Assembly: GCA_016282155.1 (NCBI GenBank)
Contig: JAEEJY010000033.1
Location: 1-64,000, forward strand
DNA from: Caryophanales bacterium
GTDB taxonomy: Bacteria; Bacillota_I; Bacilli_A; RF39; UBA660
Reading direction: 5' to 3'
DNA length: 64,000 nt
Within the stretch, counting starts at the first letter, position 1, and every line of letters begins with the position of its first letter. The notes beneath the pieces were generated by a model. It ran no database searches and had not been told where the DNA came from. It worked only from the letters and a program-made list of their open reading frames with translations. Shown here piece by piece: positions 52,641 through 60,716 of this stretch. Both the position numbers and the translations under genes were made by a program.

Positions 52641-52949
52641 TTATTTTCCTTCTTTTCCTTTAGAAATATCAATATCATACCATTCAATATTTCCGTCTTC
52701 GTCTTCTACTTCAATGCATAGTATTTCTTTATCTTCTTCAATATTTATATCAAATAATGTACTCGTAAATCTTTCATTTGGAATTTCTTCAAAATGAAAG
52801 TAAGTAAAATAATTTTCCAATTCGATTTCTTTTATTGTGTATGTTTCTCCTATTTTTAATGATTTATATTTAAAAGTTGGAAAGATTTTTAAAATACATT
52901 TTGCTTTTAATTTATCATATTTGAATGTTAATTTTTTAGCCTTCTTCAT
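52641..52949 (-). CDS. Hypothetical protein
   Basis: 102 aa. Basic N-terminus (MKKAKKLTFKYDKLKAKC), beta-rich middle (SLKIGETYTIKEIELE), acidic end. No family. Within the early operon. Confidence 0.65.
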   Translation of the reverse strand: MKKAKKLTFKYDKLKAKCILKIFPTFKYKSLKIGETYTIKEIELENYFTYFHFEEIPNERFTSTLFDINIEEDKEILCIEVEDEDGNIEWYDIDISKGKEGK

Positions 52950-52961
52950 TTATTTCTTTTA

Positions 52962-53150
52962 TTATTTTCCTTTATCTGCTTCTATAATTGTTGATGCATC
53001 ACCTTCTGCAAGTCCTTTGTTTTGTAATGATTCGATAATTGCTTTGAATACATCGTCAACAGTTAGGCAATTATCAATCAATAATTCTTTGTATTTCTGT
53101 CTTTTAGATGCATCTTCTAGTGTTGCAATAAAAGCATCAGCATCAATCAA
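52962..53150 (-). CDS. Small hypothetical protein (TTG start)
   Basis: 62 aa, LIDADAFIATLEDASKRQKY, a start common to many small phage proteins (RLIDADA). TTG start at 53150 behind GGAAGA. Unknown function. Confidence 0.55.
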   Translation of the reverse strand: MIDADAFIATLEDASKRQKYKELLIDNCLTVDDVFKAIIESLQNKGLAEGDASTIIEADKGK

Positions 53151-53197
53151 TCTTCCGTGTCCTTAAGGTCAATACCCATTGTATTTAATTTGTAGAT

Positions 53198-53587
53198 TTA
53201 CTCGCTTTCCTGTTGTTCAATCATCTTTGCGCCACAGTTAAAACAATAATGATTTCTCTTTAGTGTATTTGTGTAATCTCCTACTGTTTCGTTAAAGTCC
53301 ATAGTGTCTGAATTATACGTTATTCTTGTTTTAATTACTCCACATTCAGAACACTTAATTGCTATTCTATCCCAATTATCAGGCTGTTCTCTTGGTACAA
53401 ATTCAGCAACCCAATGACCTATGTTTTGATTTTCAAGTGCTTCTATAGCAATATCAATGGCTTCTTCATCAAGTTCTATATCATCTGCTACCATTTCAAA
53501 TGTTTCACTTGCTCTTAATGCCTTTTTTGCCATAGTGGCTGAATCCTTTATATTTTCTAGCCTTTGAATAACTTCTTTTGTTGTCAT
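53198..53587 (-). CDS. MTxxEAI-type zinc-ribbon protein
   Basis: 129 aa. MTTKEVIQRLENI, then IAIEALENQNIGHWVAEF, then CSEC and CFNCGAKM. Same layout as 51101: N-terminal helical module, linker and zinc ribbon. Likely an early regulatory or takeover protein; unknown. Confidence 0.7.
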   Translation of the reverse strand: MTTKEVIQRLENIKDSATMAKKALRASETFEMVADDIELDEEAIDIAIEALENQNIGHWVAEFVPREQPDNWDRIAIKCSECGVIKTRITYNSDTMDFNETVGDYTNTLKRNHYCFNCGAKMIEQQESE

Positions 53588-53844
53588 TATTCATTCTCCT
53601 TAATATAATTATCTATAATTTTTATTGCAGTCTTTAAGCCTTTGACTTCATATTCTTCTGCTAAATTATTTGGTAAACATTTTTCTGCAATGAAGTTTAT
53701 ATTTTCCTTAATCTTTTCAAATTCTTCTTCAAGTGGTATGCCGTTTGCTATTAACCGAAACGGCTTATAATCACTTTTATTTTTTCGCACTTCATACTTT
53801 AATATTTCGACATAATCTTTATCTACATCAATTACTAACTTCAT
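53587..53844 (-). CDS. Small MKLVIDVD-family protein A
   Basis: 85 aa. MKLVIDVDKDYVEILKYEV is nearly identical at the start to the next protein (53828). The C-terminus (GLKTAIKIIDNYIKENE) differs. Stop and next start overlap by one base. Confidence 0.65.
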   Translation of the reverse strand: MKLVIDVDKDYVEILKYEVRKNKSDYKPFRLIANGIPLEEEFEKIKENINFIAEKCLPNNLAEEYEVKGLKTAIKIIDNYIKENE

Positions 53845-54040
53845 CTTTATTCCTTTTTATTTGTTTAATATATGATTTAACAACTTCTTCATTTATAGGG
53901 TCTTTCATATGTATAAGAAAATTTTCGAGTAATATTCCATTTCTTACACTTTCCCATATTACTTCGCCTGTATCAGGCCAGTAGATTTCCCCTTTGCATT
54001 CATTATAAATTTCTTCATCTACATCAATTACTAATTTCAT
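53828..54040 (-). CDS. Small MKLVIDVD-family protein B
   Basis: 70 aa. MKLVIDVDEEIYNECKGEIYW; paralogue of the neighbouring 53587 gene by its N-terminus. Overlaps it by 17 nt. Adjacent duplication followed by divergence. Confidence 0.65.
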   Translation of the reverse strand: MKLVIDVDEEIYNECKGEIYWPDTGEVIWESVRNGILLENFLIHMKDPINEEVVKSYIKQIKRNKDEVSN

Positions 54041-54267
54041 TCTTCTTCCTCGATTTCTGACTTGTACTTGTCGATTTCCTTATAGAACGCTTCAGATTTG
54101 CTTGTATCGTTAGTTAATATAGTAACCTCATATTCATTAGGTAACTCTAAACTCATAACGCTATAAAGGCTTTTAGCATTAATATCGCCTATCTTAACAT
54201 CTTCGTTATACTTACTTGTTATTACTATGAATTTACCACAATTCTTTTTTGTTAAATAAACTTTCAT
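54037..54267 (-). CDS. Small hypothetical protein
   Basis: 76 aa, MKVYLTKKNCGKFIVITSKYN, alpha/beta, acidic C-terminus ending EIEEEE. First gene after the 54309 promoter, with the ribosome binding site just inside the right arm of the promoter-terminator element. Confidence 0.65.
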   Translation of the reverse strand: MKVYLTKKNCGKFIVITSKYNEDVKIGDINAKSLYSVMSLELPNEYEVTILTNDTSKSEAFYKEIDKYKSEIEEEE

Positions 54268-54280
54268 ATTAATCTCCTAA

Positions 54281-54338
54281 AAAAATACTTTCCTTAACTG
54301 ATATATGCATTATATCATAAGGAAAGTATTTTTGTCAA
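54281..54338 (-). promoter_or_regulatory. Promoter embedded in a terminator hairpin
   Basis: A 16-bp inverted repeat (54281-54296 and 54318-54333) with a T7 run on the minus strand terminates the nrdD/nrdG operon. The promoter sits in it: -35 TTGACA (54338-54333), -10 TATAAT (54314-54309) in the loop, 18-nt spacer. A transcript starting here lacks the left arm and so cannot form the terminator. Confidence 0.82.
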
Positions 54339-54354
54339 GTATTTTTTTTAACAT

Positions 54355-54828
54355 TTATGAAATTTTTATTGCGTATTGATTTGGTGACGCTAATTCAACT
54401 CCTAATACTTCATCAAAATGATGTTCTTGATTAGGAATGAATCTACCAAACTTAATTATAATATTTGGATATTGTTTTAATTGATTAAGTTGTTCTGAAA
54501 TTTCATTTGGATAATATCCTGTATAAATAACTATATCATCATCTACATATAATCTAAAAGCATTTATTAGTAATAATAAATCTTTCCAACTATCAAATGG
54601 TTCAAGCCCACCGAAAACTATTGCTTTAGTAAGATTGTTTTGTAGGTATTTGTTTATGATATTGTCATATAAAATTTCTATATCTTGTGATTTCGCAAGT
54701 TCACTATTTTGGCAAACTTGCGAACCACATTCCTTATCACATTTAAAAGAACATTTCGGAAAACCTATTAACATAGAAGGTTTCTTATAATTTGTAAAAT
54801 CTTCTGTTAAAATTGTTTTTACTTTCAT
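54355..54828 (-). CDS. nrdG: Anaerobic ribonucleotide reductase activating protein (radical SAM)
   Basis: 157 aa. CSFKCDKEC GSQVCQN at about 28-42 carries the cluster cysteines, with spacing C-x3-C-x3-C instead of the usual C-x3-C-x2-C. VFGGLEPFDSW and YTGYYPNEI are the SAM-binding motifs of NrdG. It generates the glycyl radical on NrdD. Its start overlaps the nrdD stop. Confidence 0.85.
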   Translation of the reverse strand: MKVKTILTEDFTNYKKPSMLIGFPKCSFKCDKECGSQVCQNSELAKSQDIEILYDNIINKYLQNNLTKAIVFGGLEPFDSWKDLLLLINAFRLYVDDDIVIYTGYYPNEISEQLNQLKQYPNIIIKFGRFIPNQEHHFDEVLGVELASPNQYAIKIS

Positions 54829-56591
54829 TATATAGATAACTGCTTTCTATCTTCAAATTCTGCTCTCTTACCACGATTGAAGTTTTCTACTTCTCTCAAG
54901 TATCCAGTGATTCTTTGATATTTTCTTAATTTGCTCTTACATATGGGACACTTATCAACTATCTCTTTTACATATCCGTGTTCATTACAATATCTTGATA
55001 TGGGCGATAAACTAATATAAGGAACACCATAATTAGAAAGTGTATTCTTTACAATCTCTTTAGCGTTATCTCCACTGATTCCACCTTCAAGATAAATATG
55101 AATTACAGTTCCGCCTGTAAACTGCTTCTGTAATGACTCTTGATGTTTAAATGTTGTGTCAATATCTTCAATAAGTTTAACAGGGATATGACAAGAGTTA
55201 GTATAATAACAATCATTTCCCTTACCTTGAGTTATGATATCGGGATAATCTTTTTTATCTTTAAGTGCGAGTCTATAACAAGTTGATTCAGCAGGGGTTG
55301 CTTCGTAATTAAATAGAACACCTGTTTCCTCTTGATATTCAATGAGTTTACTTCTAATATGTTCACCAACTTCTTCTGCGAATGCTTTACCTTTTTCTGA
55401 AATGATATTTGAATTATCATCAAAGAAGTTCTCGCACATTTCATTCATTCCAATAACACCGATTGTAGAGAAATGATTCTTAAGAGTTCCTACATATTCT
55501 ATGAAAGCAGGAATTGCATTAGTTTCAATAATATTCTTCTCTAACCAATCTCTTTTCATTACTAAACTCTTTTTAGCAACGTCTAAATAATAATCTAATT
55601 TCTTAAAGAACTGCTCTTTATCTTCTTTAGATTCATAAGCAATTCTAGGAAGGTTAATAGTTACTACACCGATTGAGCCAGTGCTATCACCACTACCAAA
55701 TAACCCACCATTTCTCTTTCTTAATTCTTTAAGATTAAGGGCTAATCTACAACACATACTTCTAATATCTTCAGGGTTCATATCTGAACTTAAGAAGTTA
55801 GCAAAATAAGGTGTGCCGTATTTCCCTGCTAATTCCCAAAGTAATTTGTTGTTAGGGTTATCCCAATCAAATCTCTTGTGAATATTATAAGTAGGAATAG
55901 GATAAGCAAATAATTTATGCTCACTATCACCTTCTAACATAATCTCAAAGAATGCTTTATTTAACATATCCATTTCTCTCTGACAAGAACCATAAGTAAA
56001 ACTTTCAAGTTCTCCACCGATAATAACATATTCGTCTAACATATCACTAGGGGGTGTCAAATCGAATGTTAAGTTTGTAAAAGCAGGTTCTGCACCCATA
56101 CGGCTATTTGAGTTGATACTAAAGATAAAGTTCTGCATATTTTGTTTTACATCATCATATGTTAAACCATCTTTCTTGATAAAAGGTGAAAGCAATGTAT
56201 CAAAACCATTTAATGCAACTGCGCCTAAAATCTCATTCTGAAAGATTGTCATAAGGTTGCTAATCTGATTTAAAGCACTATCAAAGTGTTTAGCAGGTGA
56301 AGATGTAGGCACGTTAGGAACACCCTTAACACCTTTTAAAAGGATATCTTTTAATGAATATCCACAACAGTAAAGTGACATACCACCTAAATCGTGAATA
56401 TGTATGTGACCTGTTACATAGGCTTGTGCGATATCTTCTGTATAAACTTCTCTTAACCAATAATCTTTACTTACTTCTGTTGTAATATATTTATTTAAAC
56501 CACCAAAACTAAAAGGTGAATTTGAATTTTCTTTAACTCTCCAATCTTGATTTTTTAAATATGGCTCTACGATATTTTTACTGCTTTTCAT
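54828..56591 (-). CDS. nrdD: Anaerobic (class III) ribonucleoside-triphosphate reductase
   Basis: 587 aa. It lacks the N-terminal ATP-cone of many homologues. Typical motifs: HIHDLGGMSLYCCG, ANFLSSDMNPEDIRSMCCRL, GSIGVVTINLPRIA, and a zinc-binding CPIC near the end. The C-terminal glycyl radical site is RITGYLREVENFN with Gly563. It reduces NTPs to dNTPs without oxygen. It overlaps nrdG and the glutaredoxin-like gene. Confidence 0.93.
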   Translation of the reverse strand: MKSSKNIVEPYLKNQDWRVKENSNSPFSFGGLNKYITTEVSKDYWLREVYTEDIAQAYVTGHIHIHDLGGMSLYCCGYSLKDILLKGVKGVPNVPTSSPAKHFDSALNQISNLMTIFQNEILGAVALNGFDTLLSPFIKKDGLTYDDVKQNMQNFIFSINSNSRMGAEPAFTNLTFDLTPPSDMLDEYVIIGGELESFTYGSCQREMDMLNKAFFEIMLEGDSEHKLFAYPIPTYNIHKRFDWDNPNNKLLWELAGKYGTPYFANFLSSDMNPEDIRSMCCRLALNLKELRKRNGGLFGSGDSTGSIGVVTINLPRIAYESKEDKEQFFKKLDYYLDVAKKSLVMKRDWLEKNIIETNAIPAFIEYVGTLKNHFSTIGVIGMNEMCENFFDDNSNIISEKGKAFAEEVGEHIRSKLIEYQEETGVLFNYEATPAESTCYRLALKDKKDYPDIITQGKGNDCYYTNSCHIPVKLIEDIDTTFKHQESLQKQFTGGTVIHIYLEGGISGDNAKEIVKNTLSNYGVPYISLSPISRYCNEHGYVKEIVDKCPICKSKLRKYQRITGYLREVENFNRGKRAEFEDRKQLSI

Positions 56592-56793
56592 TGTCTCTCT
56601 CTCCTATCCACTTCATAGCATTTGCGTAATTCATAAGTTTGCCATCAACTTCAAGAGTTGGTGCTGTCATAATTCCCTTTTCTGACATAATATCAATATC
56701 AGTAATGGTTTCAAATTCAATATTTGATTGTTTAAGTTTCTTTTCTAATATAATGCAATTTGGACAATTAATAGTATATAATACTACCTTCAT
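56578..56793 (-). CDS. Glutaredoxin/NrdH-like redoxin
   Basis: 71 aa. Active site CPNC at residues 10-13, TAPTLEVDGK for the cis-Pro loop. Small redoxin fold. It overlaps the nrdD start by 14 nt, so it is the likely electron donor or activation partner of the reductase. Confidence 0.8.
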   Translation of the reverse strand: MKVVLYTINCPNCIILEKKLKQSNIEFETITDIDIMSEKGIMTAPTLEVDGKLMNYANAMKWIGERDNEKQ

Positions 56794-56807
56794 ATTCTAG
56801 TCTCTCC

Positions 56808-57011
56808 TTATATTACATAAATTTCTATATAGTTGTCAACTTCGTTTACACAATCATAAACATCCGCGACTTCTCTTTCCAATTCATTTATTGGAATATC
56901 ATTTATTGGGTAATTTCTTACATCTACTGTTCCATCTCGATTATATTCCATTATCCAAACTTCTTTATTCTGTTTTTTTCTAATGTTTCTTATTATGTTT
57001 TTCACTTTCAT
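56808..57011 (-). CDS. Small hypothetical protein
   Basis: 67 aa. Basic N-terminus MKVKNIIRNIRKKQNKEVW, then an acidic C-terminal half. No family. Between the hydrolase and redoxin genes. Confidence 0.6.
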   Translation of the reverse strand: MKVKNIIRNIRKKQNKEVWIMEYNRDGTVDVRNYPINDIPINELEREVADVYDCVNEVDNYIEIYVI

Positions 57012-57046
57012 AATGGCGACATTTAATGAATACTCTCCTTTCTTAA

Positions 57047-57700
57047 TTAGTAGAAATGATGAACTGCGTCATCACTAAATATGTACTGACTGTTGCTAAA
57101 GGTTTCTGTCTTTTTGCCACTATGAAAATATAAAGCCCCTTGTGTAGTATCTTCAAACATTATTGCATATTCTACTGCAAGTCTAGTTGAATCATCAATA
57201 TTAGTTCTATGATAAGCAAATTGATTAGGGCTTGTAATAACATCATAAACATTATCCTTAAATTTATCACTGTTTACTCTGTTCAATATTACATTGGCTA
57301 CATTAACCTTTGCTAAAAAAGAACAATCGTGACATTCTGTTTCTACACAACGGCAAAGATATTCAATATCATTTTGAGAGTAGTAAATATATATATCGGC
57401 ATTATTTTCAATTTCTTTATAGAGTTTGTAATATAATTCTAAATCGTATTCTTTAATTGGTTCAATTAATTTTAATTTGTCTTCTTTGCTAATGTCATTA
57501 AGTTCTTCTAGTTTTGTAGTTACGCTATCTAATTCTGTTTTTAATCTTTCAATATCATTATCTTTTTGTTCTAATTCTATTTCGTATTCTTTAATCTGTT
57601 CTTCTAATTCAATATTCTGTTCGCTTGATGTTATTGTATATACAAATAAAAATAATAATATAACTCCGTATAAAACAAAAAGTATGCTTAATTTCTTCAT
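57047..57700 (-). CDS. SleB-type cell wall hydrolase, membrane-anchored
   Basis: 217 aa. N-terminal transmembrane segment (about 4-22), coiled coil (about 28-80), then a hydrolase 2 (SleB/CwlJ-like) domain: CRCVETECHDCSFLAKVNVANVILNRV, NQFAYHR, ALYFHSG. The conserved Glu (VETE) is the expected catalytic acid. It lies in an early operon, far from the late endolysin, so a role in wall remodelling or another stage is possible. Confidence 0.8.
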   Translation of the reverse strand: MKKLSILFVLYGVILLFLFVYTITSSEQNIELEEQIKEYEIELEQKDNDIERLKTELDSVTTKLEELNDISKEDKLKLIEPIKEYDLELYYKLYKEIENNADIYIYYSQNDIEYLCRCVETECHDCSFLAKVNVANVILNRVNSDKFKDNVYDVITSPNQFAYHRTNIDDSTRLAVEYAIMFEDTTQGALYFHSGKKTETFSNSQYIFSDDAVHHFY

Positions 57701-57718
57701 ATTTTATCCTCTAAAATA

Positions 57719-57776
57719 ATATAGGTGTATTTAAATCATACACCTATATTATACCACATATTGATTAATTTGTCAA
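57719..57776 (-). promoter_or_regulatory. Early promoter with 15-bp hairpin covering -10 and transcript 5' end
   Basis: Minus strand: TTGACA (57776-57771), 17-nt spacer, TATAAT (57753-57748), TGG upstream. The repeat ATAATATAGGTGTAT, with its complement nearby, begins inside the -10 and includes the transcription start. The transcript would start with a stem-loop. It also acts as a possible end for helicase transcripts. Confidence 0.82.
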
Positions 57777-60029
57777 GTCTTTTTCTACATTTTGTGTTAA
57801 TAAATCTAATAAAAATGTATCTCGATTATCATTTACAACTACATTTAAGGCTTTTTCGTATGTTGAAATATTACCGATGTCAATACAAGATTTTTTATTT
57901 CTTGTATCGGCTACATATAACAAACCTCTTGACAACATTTTATGATGTGATTCAGAAATAATATTGATTGTATAATCTGTAGTTGAGCCTTGAGCCTTAA
58001 AGGTGGAAATTGAATATCCTAACAGCAACTGACCCATTACTTTAGATTTATTCATATAGATTAAAGTTTCATCAAACTGAACAATAATTCCTTCCTTACC
58101 TAAAACTTCTCTAATAACACCACTCTGTCCATTTACAACCATACTATCGGCTACATCATCTTCGGATAATACACCTAATTCATCTTCTTGCATTTTCTTA
58201 TAGGCTTCATAAGATACTGCGTGATAATCATTTTTGGTATTTAAAACGATATCGCCAACTCTAAATGTAATTGTATTTCCGTTTATCTTTCTTGTGATGA
58301 CTACTTCATTGGCTTTAGGTGGGTTAACTTCTGCTTGAATTGCATTGTTGATTGCATAAGTTCCCATAGAACCAATATTCATAGGTGCAAGAATCAAAAT
58401 GTCTTTAGGTTTAATTCCTTTATTAAGAAGTTTATGATACTGCTTTAGGACTTCATTAGGGATATCATCTTCTTCGGTTTCGATGAATTTGTAGTTATCA
58501 CAGACTGAATAAACATTATCTTCGTGCTTAACCATTTCTTCATCATTAAAAAACGATTTTCCTTGTCTTACATTGGTTGCTACAAAGAGTGAACCATTTG
58601 ACTTGTATCTAAATACTTCTGTTAACATTGTCATAGGAATGATGTTAGAAGTAATAAAATCATCAAATATCTTTCCTAAAGAGATACTAGGTATCTGTGC
58701 AGGGTCGCCTACTAATACAACTCTCATATTAGGGTTAATAATTGTATTAATTAACATACAGAATACGTCTAACCCAACCATACCAAATTCATCTACAATT
58801 AACACATCGGAATTGATTTCTCCTTGTAATACTCTTTTATGAATTGTAGATGCTTCCTTGCCCGTCTGTTCCGCTAATACTCTACTTGCTTTTCCAGTGG
58901 GACAAACTAACGTATATGTCATATTATGGTCATCTAACATTCTAATAAGTGCTTTAATTGAGAATGTTTTGCCAACACCACTAAAACCTGTTAATAAGCA
59001 AACTTGACTTTCGCAGAATACTTTTAATGCGCTTAACTGCATATCACTCAATTCAGAACCATCTAAATTAACCTTATAATCGCGCCAATTTAAGTCCAAT
59101 TTACTATCATTCGATAATTTCTCCATCACCCAATTTCTAATGCGAATTTCGGCTAAATATGTACTCATAAGGGCAATATATTTATCGTTATCATCATAAT
59201 AAATATTAGCACTATTTACACATACGTCTTTGATTAATTTTAATAGTCTGCTATCATAATCGTGAGCCTTTTCCCAAAGAATTGAGCCTTTGATTCTACT
59301 AGAACCTTGAGATTCATTTTCGTGAAGAATATCCATAATCATTGCTTCACATCTCTGTTCAGATTCTACTAATTCAGTTCTAAAGGAACAAAGTAATTTA
59401 TCTGTAGATTCAAATGAGCGTCCTAACACTTCGATTAATACATAATAAGGTGTTTCATTAAGTGCAGTTTCAACATTTTCATTTGAATAATACTCTTGAT
59501 ATAACTTCTTACAATCGCTTATATTAAACTGATAATCTGTATATTTATTTAAAATATGGATATACTTATATTTTTCATTTAATTCTCTTACATAAGCGTT
59601 TAAATAAGATTCTCCTACGTTATAAATCTTCTTAACATCAATCGAGTCTTTACCTTCTTTAATTACTTTAGCGATGAAATTGGGATAAGCGTCAAGAATA
59701 TTATTTGCTTGATTAGCCGTAGTAAAACTTGTTAAAATTTCAAAAGATTCTTCTCTGCTTAATTCATCAAGATTAATCTCTGTTAAACTAGGGCAACTAA
59801 CTACACTATAACTAGTGCCGTAATTATTAGTCGATTCCTCTCTAATATTAAGTTCGTACTGTTCGTCTACAGATAAGAATCCTAACTCTCCCACTAGAGA
59901 AATATTACCATACTTATTTGTCTTAACCTTTTTAATATAATCGGCAAAAGGCTGAAATGCTAAAATCTTATAACTGCCGTTGCTGTAAATCTCTCTAATA
60001 ATTTTTCCTTTGACTTGAATTTCGCTCAT
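57765..60029 (-). CDS. RecD-like SF1B helicase
   Basis: 754 aa from ATG 60029 (AAAGGAAG upstream; an upstream ATG at 60062 has no such site). Walker A GFSGVGKT (about 357-364), DE box DVLIVDEFGMVG, motif III VLVGDPAQIPS, and C-terminal YSISTFKAQGS with the SH3-like VVNGQSGVIREVLGKEGI region. The N-terminal about 330 residues are a helical/OB-like region as in RecD2/TraA. It unwinds DNA 5'-3' by homology. Confidence 0.85.
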   Translation of the reverse strand: MSEIQVKGKIIREIYSNGSYKILAFQPFADYIKKVKTNKYGNISLVGELGFLSVDEQYELNIREESTNNYGTSYSVVSCPSLTEINLDELSREESFEILTSFTTANQANNILDAYPNFIAKVIKEGKDSIDVKKIYNVGESYLNAYVRELNEKYKYIHILNKYTDYQFNISDCKKLYQEYYSNENVETALNETPYYVLIEVLGRSFESTDKLLCSFRTELVESEQRCEAMIMDILHENESQGSSRIKGSILWEKAHDYDSRLLKLIKDVCVNSANIYYDDNDKYIALMSTYLAEIRIRNWVMEKLSNDSKLDLNWRDYKVNLDGSELSDMQLSALKVFCESQVCLLTGFSGVGKTFSIKALIRMLDDHNMTYTLVCPTGKASRVLAEQTGKEASTIHKRVLQGEINSDVLIVDEFGMVGLDVFCMLINTIINPNMRVVLVGDPAQIPSISLGKIFDDFITSNIIPMTMLTEVFRYKSNGSLFVATNVRQGKSFFNDEEMVKHEDNVYSVCDNYKFIETEEDDIPNEVLKQYHKLLNKGIKPKDILILAPMNIGSMGTYAINNAIQAEVNPPKANEVVITRKINGNTITFRVGDIVLNTKNDYHAVSYEAYKKMQEDELGVLSEDDVADSMVVNGQSGVIREVLGKEGIIVQFDETLIYMNKSKVMGQLLLGYSISTFKAQGSTTDYTINIISESHHKMLSRGLLYVADTRNKKSCIDIGNISTYEKALNVVVNDNRDTFLLDLLTQNVEKDLTN

Positions 60030-60049
60030 AATACTTCCTTTCAAATAAA

Positions 60050-60102
60050 AAACTCTTTTCAAATGACATAGATATTATATCAAAATAAAAAGAGTTTGTC
60101 AA
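60050..60102 (-). promoter_or_regulatory. Helicase promoter inside a terminator-like inverted repeat
   Basis: TTGACA (60102-60097), 17-nt spacer, TATAAT (60079-60074) in extended -10 form. A 10-bp repeat (AAACTCTTTT and AAAAGAGTTT, 60097-60088 and 60059-60050) encloses the -10, and its second arm runs into TTTATTT. Same layout as 54281 and 63473. Confidence 0.78.
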
Positions 60103-60116
60103 GAGAAAAATAAAAA

Positions 60117-60141
60117 AAATCCATAGAAAAACTATGGATTT
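60117..60141. terminator. Intrinsic terminator after the tRNA array
   Basis: ATCCATAG pairs with CTATGGAT around AAAAA (60119-60139), with T-runs on both sides. It ends the leftward tRNA and tRNA-like operon. Confidence 0.85.
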
Positions 60142-60151
60142 TTTATTTAAT

Positions 60152-60272
60152 TAGATAGTAAGCCCACCAATCGCCTTTTTGTCGGTGTGTAAGTTTAAAA
60201 CACATATATTGTGTTCTATCTGTTAAAGCATCTCCGCTTCGTCTTCAATAGTTGCGACCAACATACTATCTA
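60152..60272 (-). ncRNA. Structured RNA, last element of tRNA-like array
   Basis: TAGATAGTA (60152-60160) pairs with TACTATCTA (60264-60272), 9 bp, around about 100 nt with an internal AACAC/GTGTT hairpin. It lies between tRNA-Trp and the terminator in the same operon. No T-arm. A short frame (MCFKLTHRQKGDWWAYY) is open inside, but coding is doubtful. Function unknown. Confidence 0.4.
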
Positions 60273-60280
60273 CTTAATAA

Positions 60281-60353
60281 CATACACTCAATGACTCGAA
60301 CCTTGCCTTACAGTTTTGGAGACTGTCGTGCTTACCACTAACACTAAATGTAC
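60281..60353 (-). tRNA. tRNA-Trp (CCA)
   Basis: All arms fit: acceptor GTACATT with AGTGTAT, T8-A9, D-arm GTGT/GCAC with GG in the loop, anticodon stem ACAGT/ACTGT with loop CTCCAAA (anticodon CCA), variable AAGG, T-arm CAAGG-TTCGAGT-CATTG. 73 nt. Reads UGG codons; it is not a UGA suppressor. Confidence 0.9.
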
Positions 60354-60359
60354 TTATAT

Positions 60360-60475
60360 TGCATAGGTAAGGACTTGAACCTTACACGATTAGGATTTCA
60401 ACTGACAGTACCTAATCTTATTACTGCATCTTCTCTAAAAGACAATCTTTGCGTTTACCTATTCGCCACTATGCA
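60360..60475 (-). tRNA. Long-variable-arm tRNA-like gene (Leu-like D-arm)
   Basis: Acceptor TGCATAG/CTATGCA, D-arm like Leu (GCG...GGTAAACGC), variable arm GATTAGG/CCTAATC, T-arm with GTAAGG-TTCAAGT-CCTTAC. The anticodon arm is odd: 8 extra bases follow the D-arm and only TCTT/AAGA closes a 6-nt loop containing TAG. 116 nt, 6-bp T-stem. Isotype not secure; it may be non-canonical or decayed. Confidence 0.55.
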
Positions 60476-60478
60476 AAT

Positions 60479-60570
60479 TTAAAATAAAGATGATAAGTTA
60501 TCGACTATTCTTATCTGACTTGCGACTGCTTTATGTCGAAAAGTTCAGCCTTGCCATTTCTTTATTTTAA
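60479..60570 (-). ncRNA. tRNA-like structured RNA without T-arm
   Basis: An 11-bp closing stem (TTAAAATAAAG 60479-60489 with 60560-60570). Inside on the minus strand: AAATGGC, a CGAC/GTCG stem with an 8-nt loop ATAAAGCA, and GATAAG/CTTATC. Parts resemble the 6920 element (AAATGGC, then TCGA and ATAAAG). No TTC T-loop. Unknown RNA. Confidence 0.4.
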
Positions 60571-60671
60571 CTACCACAGTAGGATTCGAACCTACATTAA
60601 CATATATGCTCTTATATGTTGACCCCTTATCATTGGGTTGATGCAAAACTCTGCCATTGAGTTATGTGGTA
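60571..60671 (-). tRNA. tRNA-like gene, Ile-like anticodon arm (GAT)
   Basis: Acceptor TACCACA/TGTGGTA, T8-A9, D-arm ACTC/GAGT, T-arm GTAGG-TTCGAAT-CCTAC. A long variable arm AACATATA/TATATGTT is unusual for Ile. The stem ACCC/GGGT closes ATGATAA (anticodon GAT), but 10 extra bases lie between D-arm and this stem. First gene after the 60685 promoter. Confidence 0.6.
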
Positions 60672-60684
60672 ACTTTATAATGAT

Positions 60685-60713
60685 ATTATATCATATCTAA
60701 ATTAATTTGTCAA
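60685..60713 (-). promoter_or_regulatory. Promoter of the tRNA and tRNA-like array
   Basis: Minus strand: TTGACA (60713-60708), 17-nt spacer, TATAAT (60690-60685), extended -10 TGATATAAT. A small palindrome (ATGATATAATATCAT) covers the -10. It lies 14 nt upstream of the first tRNA-like gene. Confidence 0.88.
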
Positions 60714-60716
60714 CAA

